Below are positions 1 to 8,852 of a stretch of 37,109 nucleotides of DNA, in pieces (positions within the stretch are counted from its first letter, which is position 1; every line of letters starts with the position of its first letter). The notes under the pieces are model-generated. The model saw nothing but the letters and a program-made list of their open reading frames with translations. It ran no database searches and was not told where the DNA came from. This DNA comes from an uncultured Alphaproteobacteria bacterium (GTDB lineage Bacteria; Pseudomonadota; Alphaproteobacteria; CAKMZR01): NCBI GenBank assembly GCA_929200455.1, contig CAKMZR010000001.1, positions 1 through 37,109 of the forward strand, given 5' to 3'. Both the position numbers and the translations under genes were made by a program.

Positions 1-25
1 AACACCCCATTTTTTCGCTAATTTT
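1..25. repeat. Left copy of terminal near-direct repeat
   Basis: Bases 1-25 match 37085-37109 at 24 of 25 positions. The one difference is A at base 9 against C at 37093. The repeat sits immediately upstream of the terminase genes. It may be a true terminal repeat or an assembly overlap of a circular or permuted genome carrying one error or polymorphism. The sequence alone cannot decide. Confidence 0.8.
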
Positions 26-50
26 CAAATCGGTGGTCAGGACTTTTTTT

Positions 51-413
51 ATGGATGATGATATAAACGAGCTCGAGCGGCGATTGAAAAAAGAGCAGAT
101 ACGGAAGACGGCGGCTGATGCGAGAAAGGCTGAGGTTGTGGCTGACCAAGCGGAAGGCAATGTTCTCCCAGTTGCGAGTGTTCAACAAATGCTGTCAATT
201 TTTCAACGGAACATGAACGCTCCGTTGCGTGATTTTCCTGATATTTTGGTGAAAGATGTCATGCATCTTTTCCCATCAAAGAACAGAAAGAAGGCGGAGA
301 TGGAGTTGCGGCGGAGTGCTGAGTTGCTTTGTGAGAAAATGAACGGCGTCTTGACAAATCCTGATAGCTTGATTTTCACTGATGAGGGGGAGGAGGAAAA
401 AAATGAGAAATGA
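51..413 (+). CDS. Candidate terminase small subunit
   Basis: This 120-aa protein lies directly upstream of the terminase large subunit and overlaps its start, the usual place of TerS. It begins with an acidic, charged helix (MDDDINELERRLKK) rich in Lys/Arg/Glu, followed by a predicted helical body and an acidic tail (DEGEEEKNEK). I do not see a clear helix-turn-helix, so the function rests on position and size. The ATG at 51 is chosen over a GTG at 33 because AGGA at 40-43 sits 7 bases upstream of it. The start region also overlaps the stop of the frame that runs in from the right end if the genome is closed into a circle. Confidence 0.55.
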   Translation: MDDDINELERRLKKEQIRKTAADARKAEVVADQAEGNVLPVASVQQMLSIFQRNMNAPLRDFPDILVKDVMHLFPSKNRKKAEMELRRSAELLCEKMNGVLTNPDSLIFTDEGEEEKNEK

Positions 414-2346
414 TGAGAGTGGGTATGCGGATGTAGGTGACGTCTTTGCAAAAGTTTGGGAGGCTTCAAAGTTTAAAAAGAGGATAAAGTTGGCGGAGTG
501 GGCTAGTCAATTTAGGCGTATGAGCAATGTTGATTCGGCTCTCTCAAAATGGTCATCGTCACTTGTCCCTTGTTCAGAAGGGGTGATGAACGCTTTGAAT
601 TCTGGGAAGTATCGGCGGTTCACTTTGGTGGCACCGACACAAACCCTCAAAACAGAAATCATTCTGAACAAAACACTTTACCATATTGACAGAGAACCGA
701 CTGGTATTTTGATTGTTTTCCCAGATGAAAAGCTGGCACGAGGTTTCTCAAAAGGGCGTTTGACCAACGCAATTAATGCAACGTTTGGTGAAGGGTCCCA
801 GCTTTATCAAAGCGTTGAGGTTGATCGCGGTCGGGGGAGGCAGGCACAGGACAACACCATCGAGAGAAAAGTGACTATGAACGGCACTGAGATTGATATT
901 GTTTCGGTCTTGGCGAAAACGTCAACCATATCACGTCCTCGTGCGTTGGTTTTTGCGGATGAGGTGGATCACTACCCAGACGCAACGCGGCACCTTGACG
1001 ACCTGTACGGCAGAACACAGACCTTTATCAACGGTCAGCTTGTGCAGTCTTCGGCTCCGAAGGGTGATCATTCTGTGATTTTGGCACAGTACTATAAAAG
1101 CTACGGCTTTATTTGGAACTTGAAGTGTGTTAATTGCAGGTCATTTTTTGCACCTGAGTGGGAGATGGTCAGAGAAACAAACGCGGGGGGGCGGCTGAAG
1201 TGTCCGTGCTGTGATAAGCTTTTGACACAAAACATGATAGAGAGAGGCAATAAGGCGGGGAAGTGGTTGCACGATCCGAAAACCTCACCAATAGAAGGTT
1301 TACACATTGGACACAGATGCAACGCGTTTGCATCACCCTTCATAACGCTTGATGAGTTGATTGCTGAGCATAAAATCGCGGTGGCTTTGTTTGAGGAAAA
1401 TGCAGATGACGGCGGCTTACAAGCCTTCTTCAACAACAGAATGACCCAGAATGTGGCGGTGAAACCAATCATGGGAGAGGGCTTTGACCCGTCATCTTTG
1501 CGTAAGGGTTTTACGGGTAAATCATTACCTTTGGAAGTTGACTTTTTGACGTGTGCTATAGATACTCAAGACCAAAGGATTGAGTTTGAGGTGGTGGGGT
1601 GGTCTTGGGATTTGCAAAAAAGGTGGGGCGTGCAATACGGCAAAATTGCGATGCCTAATTCTTATGGCTCTCCTGCCACTCCTTCTGATCCGCAACTTTG
1701 GTTGGCGTTTAAGAAAATGGTCTGGAATCATCCTTACGAAACCGTGGGCGGTAAGAAGCTGGGAATATGTGCGGTGATGGTGGATAGTGGTGGGCATTAC
1801 ACGCGGCAGATTATGAAGTTTTGTCATAATCATAAAAACAGTTTGTTTATTCCGATAAAGGGAGTTTCCTTGGAAAGGCAAGATGCACAGACATGTTCAC
1901 CTTTCTCATTCAACTCGTGGCGGCGTTCGTACGGAAAAAACTGGGAGAATAAACCTTACATGATAAATACCAACTTTCTGAAGTCATACCTTTTCCGTGA
2001 ATTGGCGGCGTCTGAGAAAAAAACAGGGAATTGGCAATATGCAAAAGGTGGGGGCTATGATGATGTTTTTTTCACGAACCTTCTGACCTCAGAAATTCAA
2101 GATATTGTGAGGAGTCGGAATGGCAAGGTGAGTGTGAGGTGGGTGCATCCTGATAGTAAAATAAGGAATGAACCTGTTGATTTAATGGTTTACAATTATG
2201 CGGCGGCAAATGTGATTTATCAACTTTTGGGGGGTAATATAAGTGGGGAAAACATTAAGGCGGTTCTGAAAAAAGTATATCGTGGGGATGAGAGATTTTT
2301 AGAGGTTGACAAAAACGGAGAAGTGGTTGATGATGGCGGTGAATGA
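403..2346 (+). CDS. Phage terminase large subunit, GpA family
   Basis: About 647 aa, the size of the lambda GpA family. The ATPase half has a deviant Walker A around residues 78-85 (PTQTLKTE) and a Walker B ending in DEVD at 186-189 (ALVFADEVD). Zinc-ribbon-like cysteine pairs follow (C242/C245 and C267/C270). The nuclease half shows the acidic residues expected of an RNase H-like fold: AIDTQD near 385-390 and MVDSGG at 459-464. It translocates DNA into the prohead and cuts it. The ATG at 403 is preferred over 382 because a strong GGGGGAGGAGG lies just ahead of it. It overlaps the upstream gene by 11 bases, suggesting coupled translation. Confidence 0.93.
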   Translation: MRNDESGYADVGDVFAKVWEASKFKKRIKLAEWASQFRRMSNVDSALSKWSSSLVPCSEGVMNALNSGKYRRFTLVAPTQTLKTEIILNKTLYHIDREPTGILIVFPDEKLARGFSKGRLTNAINATFGEGSQLYQSVEVDRGRGRQAQDNTIERKVTMNGTEIDIVSVLAKTSTISRPRALVFADEVDHYPDATRHLDDLYGRTQTFINGQLVQSSAPKGDHSVILAQYYKSYGFIWNLKCVNCRSFFAPEWEMVRETNAGGRLKCPCCDKLLTQNMIERGNKAGKWLHDPKTSPIEGLHIGHRCNAFASPFITLDELIAEHKIAVALFEENADDGGLQAFFNNRMTQNVAVKPIMGEGFDPSSLRKGFTGKSLPLEVDFLTCAIDTQDQRIEFEVVGWSWDLQKRWGVQYGKIAMPNSYGSPATPSDPQLWLAFKKMVWNHPYETVGGKKLGICAVMVDSGGHYTRQIMKFCHNHKNSLFIPIKGVSLERQDAQTCSPFSFNSWRRSYGKNWENKPYMINTNFLKSYLFRELAASEKKTGNWQYAKGGGYDDVFFTNLLTSEIQDIVRSRNGKVSVRWVHPDSKIRNEPVDLMVYNYAAANVIYQLLGGNISGENIKAVLKKVYRGDERFLEVDKNGEVVDDGGE

Positions 2347-2363
2347 ATTCGTGAGGAACGGAA

Positions 2364-2888
2364 ATGATATTTGAAAGTGATGTAGACTTATTTTTTTTGT
2401 ACGGGAGAAGTGGGCTAATCCCAAACGACAACGAGTTGGTTTGCGGCAAAAAACTCAACCGTGTGCAGAGTGAAGGTTTTTCCGATATGGGAACCGAGGT
2501 TGATTCGGGGGTGATGTTGAGTGTTTTGGAGGTCAATGCTTTGGGTGGTGATGAAAACCACAAAGTGGAAAAACAGGTGAGATTGCAGTGCGAATATGAA
2601 TATGATGGTTCTCAGGCGATAGCGGCTTTTGTTGAGGTATACATCATGAACGCTTTCACAGGTGAAACTCCGTTGGAGAAAAAGTTTAAAGAGGCTTTGA
2701 GTGCTTATGATGTTTTGTTGAGTGGCGGGCAGGTATCGGGATCGCTGGGCGGGCGTTCATTCTCAAATTACACTCCTGCTGATTTGAAAGAAACGATAGG
2801 AGAATTGCGGAGTGCGGCGGCAAATGAACGGCATCGCGTCGCGGGTAACTTCAATAAAACCAGACCGTTTATAGTTGAATTACCGTGA
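2364..2888 (+). CDS. gpW-like head-tail joining protein with extra N-terminal domain
   Basis: A 174-aa protein between terminase and portal, the position of lambda gpW. The last 70 residues (AYDVLLSGGQ, then GGRSFSNYTPADL and ETIGELRSA) follow the gpW pattern: a helix, a glycine turn with a short beta hairpin, then a second helix. gpW-type proteins are usually about 70 aa. Here roughly 100 residues of beta-rich sequence precede the domain, and I do not recognise them. The ATG at 2364 follows GAGGAACGGAA. The stop codon overlaps the portal start in a TGATG arrangement. Confidence 0.5.
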   Translation: MIFESDVDLFFLYGRSGLIPNDNELVCGKKLNRVQSEGFSDMGTEVDSGVMLSVLEVNALGGDENHKVEKQVRLQCEYEYDGSQAIAAFVEVYIMNAFTGETPLEKKFKEALSAYDVLLSGGQVSGSLGGRSFSNYTPADLKETIGELRSAAANERHRVAGNFNKTRPFIVELP

Positions 2889-4324
2889 TGCTGGGATTTG
2901 GAAGTAAAAAAGACAAGGTGGTGGAGACAACGGCGGTGGCGGCAACAAGGTTGACGGCAAGGCATATATCTTTTTCTGGTGATGCACCAAGCTATCTTGA
3001 TAAAAAAGGCTTTATGGAGAGATTGGGCGGTTTTTTGTCAGGCGGGGTTTTTGGCAATGCAAAAATGGCGGCTTATGATCACCATGAAGATGCCTATACA
3101 CTCATATCTTGCTGTCGTGAAATTGCGGCGAAGTCACCTATCGTAGCTTCATATGTGAATGCAATTCAAAACAATATCACTTCACCTTCACCATCGGTGT
3201 CATTTATATGTGAAAGTAAAAGCGAAAAAGACAAGGAAGGTCTTGACAAGATTAAGATGCTTTGGGAGAAGTGGCGTGCGGATAAAAGTAATTTTTCGTC
3301 GACGGTAACGGCAGAGAGTTTTGACCAGATGTTGATAGCGGGGGTGATGATAGGCGGGGATGCGGTGGTGCTGCCTTACAAAAAAAAAGACGGCAAGATG
3401 GGCGTGCAATACGTTCCTGCGGAGTTTATTGGCTCTTCAAAAATGGACGGATGGGACTCGGAACATGCCTATGGTGTAGGCAGAGACAAATACGGCAATA
3501 TTGATGCGGTGTATTTAAAAAAGGAGGTCGGATACAATCGGATTGCAATTCAAGATTGCATTTTCATCCGTCACAATCCGATTCCATTACGTGAAAGAGG
3601 ACTGCCAGCGATTGCACCCGTGCTTGAATACATCGCAAGGTTGGATCGCTTGGACAATGATTTTTTGAAGATAACGGCTTTAGCGGCAAAACTTCAGGGG
3701 ATTCTGGTGGGCGGTACTTCTGAGGCGGCAAAGAGTGGGGTGTCAACGGCAAAGCTTGACGCGGGCAATATCAAGATTTTTGACAAGGAACTAATGGATG
3801 AGGGTGGTGCGATTTTTCATCAGATGGACTCAAAAATGCCTAATCAATCTGTGGTTGCAATGCGTCACCAGATGATGATGACGGTATCGGCGGCGTTGGG
3901 GGTGGCTTATGAGACGTTGGTGCATGATTTTTCCAAGGCAAACTTTGCGTCAAGTCGGGGGGCGTTTTTGCTTGAGCGGGATATGTATGTGAAAATGGGG
4001 CGGTGGTGGCAAGATGAATACCTCCGACCACTGTTCAACTTCTGGTGGCATATGCAGGGTTCAAAAGAGGCGGCGGCGGCGGGGGTGAATATCACCGATG
4101 CGATCTTGACGGCGGTGAGCAAACCCAAATTTGATACGCGTGGATGGGAATCGGTTGATCCAAAAAAGACAGCGGAGGCTTATTTGTTGCTGTTGAAAGA
4201 TGGCATAATTTCCCGTGAGACGATAGCAAACAAGATGGGCTTTGACTGGGAGAGGGAGCAGACGCGTCTTGAGGGTGAGAGCAAAAAAGAAGAAAAAGTA
4301 GTTGACAATGAAGAAGAAGAGTGA
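2888..4324 (+). CDS. Portal protein, lambda type
   Basis: About 478 aa. The portal forms the dodecameric ring at the head vertex through which DNA is packaged and ejected. The motif DFSKANFASSRGAFL near residue 345 matches the well-conserved lambda-family portal signature (D-S-x-x-N-x-S-S-x-R). The usual pattern of an N-terminal helical wing, central beta stem region and charged C-terminal tail (KKEEKVVDNEEEE) is visible. The start ATG overlaps the preceding stop by one base with only a weak ribosome site, so translation is probably coupled. The order terminase, gpW, portal, protease, capsid matches lambda-like heads. Confidence 0.9.
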   Translation: MLGFGSKKDKVVETTAVAATRLTARHISFSGDAPSYLDKKGFMERLGGFLSGGVFGNAKMAAYDHHEDAYTLISCCREIAAKSPIVASYVNAIQNNITSPSPSVSFICESKSEKDKEGLDKIKMLWEKWRADKSNFSSTVTAESFDQMLIAGVMIGGDAVVLPYKKKDGKMGVQYVPAEFIGSSKMDGWDSEHAYGVGRDKYGNIDAVYLKKEVGYNRIAIQDCIFIRHNPIPLRERGLPAIAPVLEYIARLDRLDNDFLKITALAAKLQGILVGGTSEAAKSGVSTAKLDAGNIKIFDKELMDEGGAIFHQMDSKMPNQSVVAMRHQMMMTVSAALGVAYETLVHDFSKANFASSRGAFLLERDMYVKMGRWWQDEYLRPLFNFWWHMQGSKEAAAAGVNITDAILTAVSKPKFDTRGWESVDPKKTAEAYLLLLKDGIISRETIANKMGFDWEREQTRLEGESKKEEKVVDNEEEE

Positions 4325-4362
4325 CAAGGTGCAATCACGAGTTGAATTTGGGAACAAAAAAA

Positions 4363-4803
4363 ATGATGTACACTGCTATTTTTGCACAAGACGCGACTGG
4401 GTCAGTCGATGGGCGGCGTGTGCGGTTGAGTGGGATGGATTTGGATAGGGTGAACGGGGGCGGTGTACCTATCTTGACTAATCACAGTACTCTTTTTGAG
4501 GGCGTAAAGGGAAAAGTGATTAAGGCTGAGGTTGTAGGGCATAAGCTTATTGGCTTGATTGATGTTTACGATAAAGACTTGGCAGATATGATAAATTCAA
4601 GGATGGAGAAGGGTTCTGAGGTGGGGTTGTCCGTGGGTTTGGGGGTGAGATTTAAGGACGTTGATTGGGATAAGGAAAAGCGGGAAATTGTCTATGAAAA
4701 ATCGACGTTAACGGAGTTGAGTTTGGTTGCAACTCCTGCTTTGACTGGTGCAAAAATACTAGAAAAAGCTGAAGAAAACAAACAACCTGAACCTACAACC
4801 TAA
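4363..4803 (+). CDS. Prohead maturation protease, HK97/S78 type
   Basis: A protein of about 146 aa between portal and capsid. It has the HK97-type prohead protease pattern: an N-terminal strand with a catalytic His (LTNH, residue 41), GLSVG around 88-92 containing the likely nucleophile Ser90, and ELSLVATPA at 119-127. In this family the protease removes the capsid N-terminal region and digests the scaffold. A GTG at 4321 overlapping the portal stop could extend it by 14 residues. I prefer ATG 4363 because the conserved domain begins there, though the ribosome site (GGGA) is weak. Confidence 0.85.
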   Translation: MMYTAIFAQDATGSVDGRRVRLSGMDLDRVNGGGVPILTNHSTLFEGVKGKVIKAEVVGHKLIGLIDVYDKDLADMINSRMEKGSEVGLSVGLGVRFKDVDWDKEKREIVYEKSTLTELSLVATPALTGAKILEKAEENKQPEPTT

Positions 4804-4820
4804 GATGGAAGGAATTTGAA

Positions 4821-6494
4821 ATGAGCAATCATAACGTGAAGTTTGAGAACGGCGGGCAGTTTAAGGCGACGATGGACGTCGGCGGCGGCAATGCGGCTTT
4901 TGAGGCTTTGGTAAAGCGTGAAAAAGAGATGGGAGACGGGGGTAAAGATTTTGCATCGTACGATGCAAAAAATCCTGATGCGAAGCTTGAGGCGGGAGCG
5001 ATCAACCAGAAGTTGGAACAGAGCGTCGGCAAGGTGAACTTTGATGCACAAGAAAAGCAACCAGAGGTTGCAAAGGTGGAAGATAAGCTTTCTGCTGGTG
5101 ATATTGCACGCAATGCGTGTGCTTTGGCGGGGGTGAAGCCAGAAGGGAAGGCTTTTGATGAGAGTGTGGGCAGGGTTTTTTCCCTAATGGAAAAGAACCC
5201 CACGATCTCGGCGTCGTCGATTGAAGCTTCAGAGATGATGAGATTGCAAAAAGCTTCATTAGAAATCGATAAACAGCCTGAAAAAGAGGGCTTTGATTTG
5301 AAAAATGCTGGGCGTGTGGTTGTCGGTGATAAGGTGGCGGGGGAGCAACCAGAAGCGGCGTTTGATGTGTCACTTGCCTCACAGATGTTGCGATTTGGCA
5401 TTACAGACAACCCAGAGTTGAAGGGTATTGTTGAGGGGGAAAACGAATATGCTTTTGATTTGCGTTCTGCTGGTGGGCGGGAAGGCGGGAGGGCGGCTGA
5501 CAATGCCTTTATGTCTTTGATGGCGTTTGCGGGAAGTAAAGAAGAGCGTGACGATAAGGCTGAAAAAGGTCTTTTTGTGTCAAGTGCTAATCACAACTTT
5601 GACGTGAGAGTCACGGGAAGTGATGCTGATGGTAAGTCGTTGGTTGACACTCAAAAAGCGAAGGTGTTTTCTCGCTTTTTTGTCCCTCACCTTGCCAAAC
5701 AACTTGGGCTTTCACCGACGATGGTGAAGAAGGGCGGCGGGGATTATCGTCAGGTTGCGGTGCGTGTGAGTTCAAATAAGATTTTGCACAAGGGCGAAAT
5801 GGTGAATGCTGAAGAAACACTTTTTAGGACAGATAGCAACACCTTTAAACCCAAAAGGCTCACGACGAAGGTGGTTTTGAGCAATTTGACTGAGATTTAT
5901 CAACCTAACATTGTGGGCATAATTCGTGATTTGCTCTTGAAGGGCGTCATTGCGGAGATGCAAGATGTGATTTTGACGGGTAGTGGGTCTGGAGAGGAAC
6001 CAAGGGGATTGATTAACTTCACTTCAACCGCGGCAAACCTTGGGGTTTCTGCGGCTTTGAATGTGGCGGGTTTCAACGGCATTTCTCAGACATTTGCAGG
6101 TCAGACTGGGTTGCAATTTGATCCTTATTCAGTGAGGGTAATCACCAGTAAAAAGGTTGCGGACTACTTGAAAAGTGAGCAAAGGGTTGTTAATGGGTCG
6201 GCTTTTTGGAAGGGTTCGAGTTTGACATTTACAGATAAAACGGGCGTAATCGATGATGACTATGTTGCTATTTCAGCTTACGGTATGCCTAAGAATGGTG
6301 CGACAGAACAGTTGTTGATTTTGCAACTCATGGATGTGTTTATGCTTTATTGGCAAAATGCTAATATATTGATTGATCCGTTTGGCGTGAATGCGGATAG
6401 GGATGCGATTTCAATAACCTTAAATGCCTATTGGAACTTGGGGGAGGCATATAACGGTGCGGCGGGTGCGGTGAAGTGTAACAATATTGCTTGA
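4821..6494 (+). CDS. Major capsid protein, HK97 fold, with long N-terminal scaffold-like region
   Basis: At 557 aa it is much longer than a mature HK97-fold capsid (about 280-330 aa). The C-terminal part from about residue 265 (AKVFSRFFVPHLAKQL, then TKVVLSNLTEIYQPNIVGIIRDLL and an EEPRGLIN loop) reads as the capsid domain. The first 230 or so residues are charged, Ala/Glu/Lys-rich and low in hydrophobics. They probably act as a fused scaffold or delta domain removed by the upstream protease, and no separate scaffold gene is seen. GGAAGGAA precedes the start. The 22-bp palindrome lies inside the N-terminal region and encodes FASYDAK at about residues 44-50. Confidence 0.88.
   Translation: MSNHNVKFENGGQFKATMDVGGGNAAFEALVKREKEMGDGGKDFASYDAKNPDAKLEAGAINQKLEQSVGKVNFDAQEKQPEVAKVEDKLSAGDIARNACALAGVKPEGKAFDESVGRVFSLMEKNPTISASSIEASEMMRLQKASLEIDKQPEKEGFDLKNAGRVVVGDKVAGEQPEAAFDVSLASQMLRFGITDNPELKGIVEGENEYAFDLRSAGGREGGRAADNAFMSLMAFAGSKEERDDKAEKGLFVSSANHNFDVRVTGSDADGKSLVDTQKAKVFSRFFVPHLAKQLGLSPTMVKKGGGDYRQVAVRVSSNKILHKGEMVNAEETLFRTDSNTFKPKRLTTKVVLSNLTEIYQPNIVGIIRDLLLKGVIAEMQDVILTGSGSGEEPRGLINFTSTAANLGVSAALNVAGFNGISQTFAGQTGLQFDPYSVRVITSKKVADYLKSEQRVVNGSAFWKGSSLTFTDKTGVIDDDYVAISAYGMPKNGATEQLLILQLMDVFMLYWQNANILIDPFGVNADRDAISITLNAYWNLGEAYNGAAGAVKCNNIA
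4949..4970. repeat. 22-bp palindrome, copy 1 (inside capsid gene)
   Basis: A perfect palindrome: TTTTGCATCGT followed directly by its reverse complement, centred between 4959 and 4960. It lies within the scaffold-like part of the capsid gene and is read there as FASYDAK. All six reading frames of the element are free of stops. Three further copies lie at 17190, 23374 and 30930. Confidence 0.95.
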
Positions 6495-6509
6495 TGAAAG
6501 GAAGTGATG

Positions 6510-6821
6510 ATGAGTAAAACAGTTGAAAGTGTGAAGATGTATGCCAAAGTGCCTTTTTTCAAGCCAGACGGCGAGATGGTTAAGGCGGGGACGGTGGTGA
6601 CAGAAGAGGATGCGAAGAGGTGGGCAGTAGGTTCTCAACATATCACCACCGATCGTGACAGTTGTGAAGATACAACCGTGCATGTGCCTCAGGTGCAATT
6701 GCAACCTCAGGTAGGCGGTTTGTCGCAAGATGAGGTGGCGATTTTGGTTAAGAAGGTTGAGGAAATATCAAAAGAAAACCAAGAGATGAAATCACAAATA
6801 GCAAACTTGAAGGGTGCGTAA
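6510..6821 (+). CDS. Small structural protein of unknown function with C-terminal coiled coil
   Basis: About 103 aa, directly after the capsid gene. The first half is a small domain (KVPFFKPDGEMVKAG, then EEDAKRW). Its use of a modified substrate phrase resembles small head or neck accessory proteins, but I cannot name a family. The last 35 residues (DEVAILVKKVEEISKENQEM and on) form a clear heptad coiled coil. Three starts are possible in a row (GTG 6504, ATG 6507, ATG 6510). AGGA at 6499-6502 is best spaced for 6510. Its job in the head, such as decoration or connector, is only an inference from position. Confidence 0.65.
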   Translation: MSKTVESVKMYAKVPFFKPDGEMVKAGTVVTEEDAKRWAVGSQHITTDRDSCEDTTVHVPQVQLQPQVGGLSQDEVAILVKKVEEISKENQEMKSQIANLKGA

Positions 6822-6822
6822 G

Positions 6823-7080
6823 ATGGCACAGTTGGTTATAAAAAAACTAGTCAACCAAGAGTTGATTATTGAAGATGCGACGGTTGATGAGGACGGCAAC
6901 TATGTTGTGGACGTTGATGATAGCGTGGCTGAGGTGAGGGGGTATTTTACTCAACTGGGGGTTGATGGGGAAAGGGTAAAGACGAAGGCTGATGTTGATG
7001 CGGAGAGGGTGCGTCGTCGCAAGAGGGGACTCAGAAAAACACAACCAGACCAATCAAACCAATCGAAGAAAGGTAAATAA
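6823..7080 (+). CDS. Small hypothetical head/neck-region protein
   Basis: An 85-aa protein starting one base after the preceding stop, with AAGGG upstream. It has a compact N-terminal beta-rich part (QLVIKKLVNQELIIEDATVD, then acidic DEDGNYVVDVDD) and a strongly basic tail (RRRKRGLRKTQ ... KKGK). The family is not recognised. Sitting between the capsid and the tube candidate, it may take part in head completion. The basic tail could contact DNA or an acidic partner, but that is speculation. Confidence 0.65.
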   Translation: MAQLVIKKLVNQELIIEDATVDEDGNYVVDVDDSVAEVRGYFTQLGVDGERVKTKADVDAERVRRRKRGLRKTQPDQSNQSKKGK

Positions 7081-7082
7081 AA

Positions 7083-8072
7083 ATGACTAACGTAACCACG
7101 TTTGCGGGTTTTAATAGGGCAATTATCACGCCATCTGGCGGCGATGATGCAACGGTTTGTTTGATTGAAGGTGTTTTGCGGGGTGATTTGGCTGAAGAGA
7201 GGACAGAGAGTGATGCGTTTTCAGGCAGTAGTGAGGTGATTGCGACTTTGTTAACTGCGGGAAAATCAACTTTGACGTTAAGTGTGAACCAAACGCCACC
7301 CGAATTGTGGCGGTTGTCGGGTGGAAAGGTGATAGTTGATACGACAGGAGCAACGGGTCCTAGGTTGCATTATCCTTCTTCACAATTAATAAAAACCGAT
7401 CCAGAAACACCCCAGATTTCATCCAGAAGTGGTTCTGCCATGTTTTTTGAAGGCAACAACGCGGGGGATGTGCCTGCGGACGTAGGTCACATCTCTTTTT
7501 ACGTGCAAATGACGCAAGGCACAACTGATTACACATTTTCATCCGTGAAGGTTTGGCGGGTGGATGGTGGTTATATCAAAGAGGTTGCAAACGGCAATGT
7601 TCCTGATGTTGGTTTCCTCAACCGCAAGTTGGTATATGAAACAACAAACTTGAATTTGACAACTACTTCTCATAGCTTACGAGTTGACGGTTTGACCCAT
7701 TTTCATATCAGTGCTTATTCAACTCAAGAAAAAAATACGGATATAGGTAAGTTTTCACAGGGTGGTCAGGGAGAAACGGTGGGCTACTTTGTTGATATGT
7801 ACGAGAGTGGGCAAGGTCATTCCGTTTTGCGAATTCCGAATGGCGGTATTATAGGAAAAAGACCATTCGTGTCACTCATGTTGGTGGGAGATACACCAGA
7901 AGGTGGTTCGAGTCGGACTGTTCTATTTCCAACTGTGAAATTGAAGCCAATGGGTATGCCTGGCTTTGAGGCGAGGGCGTTCACAGAGACTGAATTGGAA
8001 GTTGATGTACGTAAGAGTGGCCTTATCGGGGGCTACACACATCAACACATGCTTGTCAACATGACAGATTAA
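7083..8072 (+). CDS. Structural protein, candidate major tail tube protein
   Basis: A 329-aa, beta-rich, Thr/Ser/Gly-rich protein with few charges in long runs and no membrane segment, fitting a self-assembling virion protein. AAAGG lies just upstream of the ATG. The order in lambda (head closure, tail terminator, tube, chaperones, tape measure) leaves this as the best tube candidate, although here it comes before the closure and terminator genes. The other candidate for the tube is the 257-aa protein at 13269. A decoration protein is also possible. I do not recognise a specific family signature. Confidence 0.5.
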   Translation: MTNVTTFAGFNRAIITPSGGDDATVCLIEGVLRGDLAEERTESDAFSGSSEVIATLLTAGKSTLTLSVNQTPPELWRLSGGKVIVDTTGATGPRLHYPSSQLIKTDPETPQISSRSGSAMFFEGNNAGDVPADVGHISFYVQMTQGTTDYTFSSVKVWRVDGGYIKEVANGNVPDVGFLNRKLVYETTNLNLTTTSHSLRVDGLTHFHISAYSTQEKNTDIGKFSQGGQGETVGYFVDMYESGQGHSVLRIPNGGIIGKRPFVSLMLVGDTPEGGSSRTVLFPTVKLKPMGMPGFEARAFTETELEVDVRKSGLIGGYTHQHMLVNMTD

Positions 8073-8086
8073 GGTGGAGTCGGCAT

Positions 8087-8386
8087 GTGGTTTTTTCAAC
8101 GAAAAAGTTTTATCATCCGTCAATAACAAACGCTCTCAAGGTTGACGGCGACGACACAACCTATAGGTGTGTGTACACGTATGTGAGAGAGAGTGATGAC
8201 GGCGTGACCAATTCACAGCACACCATCACAATCCCAGAAGAGGTTGAGGGGGCGATAAAGACGGGTGCGAGATTGACGATCGACGGCACAAAGCGGTTCA
8301 AGGTGCAACGTATAGTTGCGGCTGAAAAGTGGGGTAGAAAGGGTGGTATGGGAGAACTGACAATCTTTTTGACGGAAGAGGCTTGA
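8087..8386 (+). CDS. Candidate head-closure / head-tail connector protein
   Basis: A 99-aa protein with a GTG start 7 bases after AAGGTGGAG. An ATG two bases earlier is in another frame. The pattern of strands (ITIPEEVEGAIKTGARLTID and FKVQRIVAAEKW) ending in a final strand is typical of gpFII/SPP1 gp16-like head-closure proteins, in which a small beta barrel receives a diol or oxide-like loop. It directly precedes the tail-terminator candidate, as expected of the neck genes. The family assignment rests on size, pattern and position. Confidence 0.5.
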   Translation: MVFSTKKFYHPSITNALKVDGDDTTYRCVYTYVRESDDGVTNSQHTITIPEEVEGAIKTGARLTIDGTKRFKVQRIVAAEKWGRKGGMGELTIFLTEEA

Positions 8387-8387
8387 G

Positions 8388-8852
8388 ATGAAAACAGCAT
8401 TTTCTCATGATTTGAATAAGCTGAAATCAATCGTTTCGGCGTGGGCAACCGATAAGGGCTTCGAGCAACCGACGGTTGCACCCGATCCGACTCCGTGGCT
8501 TGATGAGGATGTGGATAGGGACGGTAAAAAGCGTGTTCATATCATCCCCAAAATTGAGACAGGGGTTGAAGTTGTCGGCGGTTCAGATTTTGGGAAGGAA
8601 GTTGAGGTGTATCGGCATTTTCAAGTTTTGTTTTTTTGGAATGTCTCGGGCGATATAACGGTTGAAAGTTGGTGTGATTTCCGTGATGAGATAGATGGGC
8701 TTTTACCTATTATTATCAAAAAAACGCGGCGAGAAGTTGAGTGGGTGAGTGAGAGTTTAGATTTTGCGGATAATTTGGGTAATGTAGGTTCTGGCAACCT
8801 GCAGTTGTCGGCGGTGCTTAAAATTGCGTCAAGGGTGGTGACCTTGATATGA
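8388..8852 (+). CDS. Candidate tail terminator protein, gpU-like
   Basis: A 154-aa protein two genes before the tape measure. It opens with a helix (SHDLNKLKSIVSAWAT), continues with strands holding an aromatic core (VYRHFQVLFFWN) and a later helix (CDFRDEIDGLL), and ends in strands. This alpha/beta arrangement and length fit the gpU/tail-terminator family, whose hexameric ring caps the tail tube. GGAAGAGG precedes the ATG, and the stop overlaps the next start as ATGA. Moderate confidence, with no diagnostic motif. Confidence 0.5.
   Translation: MKTAFSHDLNKLKSIVSAWATDKGFEQPTVAPDPTPWLDEDVDRDGKKRVHIIPKIETGVEVVGGSDFGKEVEVYRHFQVLFFWNVSGDITVESWCDFRDEIDGLLPIIIKKTRREVEWVSESLDFADNLGNVGSGNLQLSAVLKIASRVVTLI

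Noticed and set aside
4829..5503. A 224-codon frame on the - strand inside the capsid gene
   Set aside because: Antisense shadow; Ser/Ala/Pro/Phe-rich sequence with no start signal. The capsid assignment on the + strand is strong.
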